Shown here piece by piece: positions 60,393 through 64,000 of a stretch of 64,000 bases of DNA. Position 1 is the first letter of the stretch. Each line of letters opens with the position of its first letter. The notes under the pieces were generated by a model, which saw only the letters and a list, made by a program, of their open reading frames with translations, did no database searches and was not told the DNA's origin. Source of the DNA: Hyphomicrobium sp. ghe19 (GTDB lineage Bacteria; Pseudomonadota; Alphaproteobacteria; Rhizobiales; Hyphomicrobiaceae); contig NZ_LR743509.1 of the NCBI RefSeq assembly GCF_902712875.1, positions 1,240,001 to 1,304,000 of the forward strand. Direction: 5' to 3'. The position numbers were made by a program, and so were the translations under genes.

Positions 60393-60974
60393 TCAGCGAT
60401 AGGGCGCAACCTCAGAGGGTTGGCGCGACGCCGTTTCGGCAGCCTTTAGCTGAACATTTGCCCCACTCAGGCGTCGATAGAGATTGCGCCGTTTGGCAAT
60501 CGGCCACCAATCGTATAAGAAAATTTCGAGTGGCTTCCAGTTCGCAACCCAGCCAAGGATGTACAAATTCTCCCTTAGGTAAATGCTGATGTTGCCTGTT
60601 CCGAGTGTCTTGGGAACGACCTGCGCACCAAGAATACAAATTGCGAGCACCGCCGCGCCGATCAGCGCTGACTTCCGGCCAATGCTAAAAAGCTGCTTGA
60701 GTTCGCGACCAATCACTGCAGCTCGATATTCAAAATATCGGTGCAACGAATCATTGAGTTCCTTCGCGTGCTCGCTCTTGAGCTCGCTTGCGGGTACGTG
60801 GATGACGATCCGAATTGGCTTGTCGTTGGGAAGCTCACGAGCCCAACCCACGATGTATTCTTCCGCATGACTATCGAGGTCCCGCTCACGAAAAGGGAAC
60901 GGGTCAAGTGAATCGAAAAGCTGCGAGATCTTATCAACCCGGATTTCGATGCTCTCATTTTGATCGCCCATCAT
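60393..60974 (-). CDS. Hypothetical membrane protein
   Basis: 193 aa. A soluble N-terminal domain of about 95 residues (FPFRERDLDSHAEEYIVGWA and IRIVIHVPASELK) is followed by one clear membrane helix (ALIGAAVLAICILGAQVV) and a second weaker hydrophobic stretch (LYILGWVANWKPLEIFLYDW) before a basic tail. Similar proteins are found in many proteobacteria, as far as I recall, without a known function. Confidence 0.72.
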   Translation of the reverse strand: MMGDQNESIEIRVDKISQLFDSLDPFPFRERDLDSHAEEYIVGWARELPNDKPIRIVIHVPASELKSEHAKELNDSLHRYFEYRAAVIGRELKQLFSIGRKSALIGAAVLAICILGAQVVPKTLGTGNISIYLRENLYILGWVANWKPLEIFLYDWWPIAKRRNLYRRLSGANVQLKAAETASRQPSEVAPYR

Positions 60975-61364
60975 GGCACGTCTCTCTGTTCGAATAGGAC
61001 CGCGTGCGATCGATCGAAGCTTTTTGCTACAACTTTCCGGGTGCGACGCAGATGGCGGCCCTCGCTCCGAATTTTAGCGATGGAGGCTAGGCGAAGAATG
61101 TTCGAGCATCATTGCAAGATGCCGCTGCCTGGCGTTTGAGCGTTTTCTCGTCAGTCCCGAGGCTGCTTCAGCTCGGCGAACCTTGGCATTCAATCAACGA
61201 GCCAGCGAGGCGGTCGCTTCTCAAATAACGAAGATTAGATGCTTGAGCCGCGAGGGTGTCAAGACAGCGGTCCATTGGCCGGCACTGTCGAGCGCATCAT
61301 CGGCCGTGCGCACTTCATGCTATGTTCGGATGCCTTATCGAGGCTTGCGTCCCGCAAGCGGGTT
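60975..61364. other. Gap of about 390 bases
   Basis: Upstream of the membrane protein gene and downstream of the PP-loop gene, both on the minus strand. Short open frames only; no feature that I can support. Confidence 0.4.
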
Positions 61365-62459
61365 CTAGCTGAACCAACGCCTGAAGCCGGTCTGTGTGCG
61401 GTCTTTGTGAAGCAGTCGAACGGCGTTTCGGTCGATGGGATCGGTGGACCTCGCAAGAGTTTTGATTGCTTTGCCGCGGTGTCTGACCCAATTGTCTAGC
61501 CCGAATACCTTTGCGAAGCGGTCCAGCGATCCGCATGCTTCAATTTCAATCTGTGTTCGAATGCATTTATTGCAACGTCCGCAATTGATGGGTTCCGTCT
61601 TAGATCGATCGGCCTGGTAGGCTTGGTCTGTGCAGACATCAAGATGATCAAACGCTAGCGGAAAGTTACAAATGGCCTGCGTTTTTTCCAGGCGATCGGC
61701 TTCCCACCCCACGTAGATCGCTTCAAATCCGGACGGCAAGAACGAGCGCATGATGACGGGGTCGATATATGCCAGAGCGTGTTTCTTGGCCTTGTCATAG
61801 GCGAGCTCGCTCAATTTGTAAGCGGACGAGTAGTAGATTGACGAAATGCCTTCCAAGGAAATTGCGGCTGCGATGTTGCGGATGGTGTGGCACTTCACGT
61901 GCGCTTCCGGGTAGGCACAATGAAAATTCGTTTCAACTGTTTCGACCGGGATATCGAGGGTCGCTGCAACACTCCGGATATTGTCGAGACGACGATGCCA
62001 GGTCGATATGTTGTCGTCGTGGGCGCCCGCGTGAATGTTGAGCAGCATATCCGGAGTTATTGCCAAGGATCCAAGCTTCTGCAAAGTGTAGAATGAATCT
62101 ACGCCGGCGCTGAACATCAGTGCGGACTGACCGGGAGGGATTGCCCCCGTTTCGATGGCCGCTGCCGATATCCGGCACTCTTTGCCGTCAAAGAAATCTG
62201 CGACAAATGGAGAGAACTCGCAGTTGAGCCTTGCCAACTGCGTCTCAGTTAGCGCTGCATCCACATGAATACTTCCGCCCTCGCGCGCGGCAAGAAGCAA
62301 TGCGATCGGTACGAATGCCGAAATAGAGGGAGCCGTGCGTTGTCCCCTGATCGCGAGTTCGACGCCGGCGAACTCGGTCGTGTGCCATCCATCCGGCTGC
62401 GTTGACGGGGCGCTTAGCTGTCTGGATGGAATCATCCTTGCTCCTTTTCGGGCCGACAT
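61365..62459 (-). CDS. PP-loop ATPase-like (HUP) protein with Cys cluster
   Basis: Up to 364 aa; an ATG at codon 9 (MIPSRQLSAP) is the other likely start. The PP-loop reads LMFSAGVDSFYTL (a variant of SGGxDS). A C-terminal cluster NCGRCNKCIRT (CxxCxxC) could bind zinc or an Fe-S centre. The fold is like QueC/asparagine synthase N-type ATP pyrophosphatases, which adenylate a substrate before amidation or thiolation. It is divergent from a pyruvyl transferase gene and next to a glycosyltransferase, so a role in modifying a surface sugar is plausible, but unproven. Confidence 0.75.
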   Translation of the reverse strand: MSARKGARMIPSRQLSAPSTQPDGWHTTEFAGVELAIRGQRTAPSISAFVPIALLLAAREGGSIHVDAALTETQLARLNCEFSPFVADFFDGKECRISAAAIETGAIPPGQSALMFSAGVDSFYTLQKLGSLAITPDMLLNIHAGAHDDNISTWHRRLDNIRSVAATLDIPVETVETNFHCAYPEAHVKCHTIRNIAAAISLEGISSIYYSSAYKLSELAYDKAKKHALAYIDPVIMRSFLPSGFEAIYVGWEADRLEKTQAICNFPLAFDHLDVCTDQAYQADRSKTEPINCGRCNKCIRTQIEIEACGSLDRFAKVFGLDNWVRHRGKAIKTLARSTDPIDRNAVRLLHKDRTQTGFRRWFS

Positions 62460-62522
62460 CCAGGATACGAAGAACGCGAGGAGTATCTACGTGTTCTAAC
62501 TATAGTTTTGGGAAGGTTCAAA

Positions 62523-63407
62523 TTGCTCTACGAATGGAAGCCTGGTGAGAGGGAGCACAATTTTGGCGATCATCTTGCCGTCCTTCTCGGCGAAATTTTC
62601 GCCGATGACGTTTGGCAATCCATTCAAACATCGAAAAAGCAGACCTATTATCTGTTGGGGTCTGTAATTGACGACTGGTGTATTGATGAAGCGCTCAAGG
62701 CGGACACAACACCTTGCTTCGTCGGCTGTGGTACCCGTGGCGAGAAAATTTCCCGACTGAACGCACGAAGATCCATATTCCTGGGATGCCGGGGCTTGCT
62801 CAGCCAGAAGATACTCAGGCGCGCCGGGCAATCAGTAGAGGTGATTGGTGACCCGGCAATCATTGTTCCGCTCCTGGTGGAGCGCACTCCAAAATCGGGC
62901 GAGCGCATTTTTATACCGCACGTTCTCGACCCCGCGCGAAACGATTTTATAGCTTCGGCCGTCGGATGCGATGAGAAGGTTTCGGCGATTACTCGCTCGC
63001 ATTCTGATCTCATGGAGATCGTGCAAAAAATAGCAGCTGCTGAATTCGTGCTCGCAGGAGCGTTGCACGCGGCGGTCGTCGCCTACGCATTTGGAGTGCC
63101 TTTTGCATTTTTCAAACAAGATTATGTGGACTGCCACCCCAAATGGTACGACTGGGCGTCCGGTGTCGGCCTACATCCTGAGTTTGTTCAGTTCCACGGA
63201 AACGCGAGAGACGGGGAGGCTTGGTATGCCTCAATATCGAAGCACCTGATTGTGTTACCTCGATCACGCATTTTGAAGTGCATGAACAAAATTGGCCCTG
63301 TTCGGAGTGAGGTTTGGAATGCTGCGGATGCTTTCGACGCAAAATTTGGGCGCGTAAAATCACGAACGGCAACGAGGAATGGGATCTTGGGGCGGTTTTT
63401 TGGATGA
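62523..63407 (+). CDS. Polysaccharide pyruvyl transferase family protein
   Basis: About 294 aa from the TTG at 62523, after GGGAAGG; a TTG at 62508 is the alternative. Family marks are NFGDHLAVLLGEIF near the start, FVGCGTRGEK, VEVIGDPAIIVPLL and EFVLAGALHAAVVAYAFGVP. These enzymes add pyruvate ketals from PEP to sugars of exopolysaccharides. It belongs with the glycosyltransferase that follows 54 bases later. Confidence 0.85.
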   Translation: MLYEWKPGEREHNFGDHLAVLLGEIFADDVWQSIQTSKKQTYYLLGSVIDDWCIDEALKADTTPCFVGCGTRGEKISRLNARRSIFLGCRGLLSQKILRRAGQSVEVIGDPAIIVPLLVERTPKSGERIFIPHVLDPARNDFIASAVGCDEKVSAITRSHSDLMEIVQKIAAAEFVLAGALHAAVVAYAFGVPFAFFKQDYVDCHPKWYDWASGVGLHPEFVQFHGNARDGEAWYASISKHLIVLPRSRILKCMNKIGPVRSEVWNAADAFDAKFGRVKSRTATRNGILGRFFG

Positions 63408-63461
63408 TGTTCTATTGTTCCGTTTCCAGAGCATTCGCGCGGGGCCTGCAGGAGCCGAAGG

Positions 63462-64000
63462 ATGAGTAGTGACGTGCAAAGGCCCGCCGTCGTCATCACC
63501 GGCCTTCCTTGGTTGCGCACGGGGTCAGGGAAAGTGATGGAGGAGCAGGTCGCCTTCTTCAAATCCATCGGCTGGATCGTTTTCTTCGTGGCCTGCCCCT
63601 ATGCAGCCAAGCAAACCCTGTCGGACCCGGTTTGGGACCAGTTCAAGCAGCAGTCGGCGGACTTGAACGCCGATGCAATCGCGATCGCTTCCTTCGAAAG
63701 GCCGGTTAGGCGAAGAGGTCTATTCGGAAACCTGGCAGCACGCTGGAAAAAGTTAAACGCCCTGAATTGGCGGATGAGCTTATCCGAGAAGGTGGTTTTG
63801 ACCGATGAACTGCGGGAGGATCTTCGTGCTGCCGATGTGCGACTGATTTTGGCGAACCATATCTACACTTTGGAGTTGGCGAAACGAATAAAGGATGAGG
63901 TGGCGAAACGAAACGTACCTTTGTGTGTCGTTACGCATGACGTTCAAAGTCACATCCTGTCGGACAATTCGGTCGTCAATCCTTTTACCAAGCGGGCGGA
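63462..64000 (+). CDS. Glycosyltransferase, GT4-like (3' end outside window)
   Basis: 179 codons from the ATG at 63462, after GGAG/GAAGG; the frame is open at the window end. The N-terminus has GLPWLRTGSGKVMEEQVAFF and FFVACPYAAKQ, and the later ILANHIYTLELAKRI and CVVTHDVQSHILS match the acceptor-binding domain of GT4-type glycosyltransferases in the same order. It probably builds a surface polysaccharide with the neighbouring pyruvyl transferase. Confidence 0.75.
   Translation, partial: MSSDVQRPAVVITGLPWLRTGSGKVMEEQVAFFKSIGWIVFFVACPYAAKQTLSDPVWDQFKQQSADLNADAIAIASFERPVRRRGLFGNLAARWKKLNALNWRMSLSEKVVLTDELREDLRAADVRLILANHIYTLELAKRIKDEVAKRNVPLCVVTHDVQSHILSDNSVVNPFTKRA

Overview
The window looks like chromosomal DNA of a GC-rich alphaproteobacterium of the Hyphomicrobiales, most like Hyphomicrobium or a relative. 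I base this on the gene content (mreBCD-mrdA-rodA with a leuA gene just upstream, DUF1190, DUF2092 and OprB proteins, a GT4 start typical of rhizobial relatives) and on protein resemblance from memory; no search was run. There is no phage, transposon or CRISPR array. Most of the window is housekeeping DNA. From about 27 to 64 kb it becomes a patchwork of accessory genes with several decayed ones.

Layout. 1-2.5 kb: end of an acyltransferase/SGNH surface-sugar modifying enzyme and a LOG-family protein. 2.6-7.6 kb: LysM protein, Atm1-type ABC exporter, a small ORF, a candidate antisense-strand sRNA and a membrane protein. 7.8-16.3 kb: OprB porin, miaA, then the branched-chain amino acid genes ilvB, ilvH and ilvC, with a secreted protein and a GST-like gene lying between ilvB and ilvH. 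16.3-17 kb: a run of strong hairpins without a gene. 16.9-19.3 kb: NUDIX protein, PhzF, cytochrome b561. 19.5-21.3 kb: leuA behind a leucine-rich leader peptide. 21.5-27 kb: mreB, mreC, mreD, mrdA and rodA, the last four linked by ATGA overlaps, followed by a tRNA-Lys(CTT).

27-41.6 kb: hypothetical protein, SulP permease, Ca2+/H+ antiporter, PPK2, an RND efflux pair, a DUF2092 protein, an AraC regulator divergent from an inverse-autotransporter-like protein with a beta-helix passenger. 41.6-44 kb: decayed material, namely a lone nitrile-hydratase-beta-like domain, an intact alpha/beta hydrolase, a truncated metallo-beta-lactamase-fold gene and a LysR gene collapsed to its two ends. 44-47.5 kb: TonB-dependent receptor and PepSY protein. 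47.7-52.9 kb: dinB, DUF488, a uracil-DNA-glycosylase-like protein, a DJ-1/PfpI protein, a di-haem cytochrome c and a secreted protein. 53-56.3 kb: a frameshifted LysR divergent from an SDR, then gdhA. 56.5-60.3 kb: EF-hand protein, globin-coupled chemoreceptor and an aldoxime-dehydratase-like haem enzyme. 60.4-64 kb: a membrane protein, then a surface-polysaccharide region (PP-loop protein, pyruvyl transferase, glycosyltransferase start).

The most notable point is the penicillin-binding protein 2 of the elongation operon. Its SxxK motif reads STFV and its KTG motif reads KAG, while its RodA partner keeps its catalytic Asp. This suggests a PBP2 kept as a RodA activator rather than as a transpeptidase. 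Other points are the leuA leader/attenuator, the miaA Shine-Dalgarno buried in a terminator hairpin, the 16.5 kb hairpin cluster, the candidate sRNA at 6.6 kb and the inverse autotransporter.
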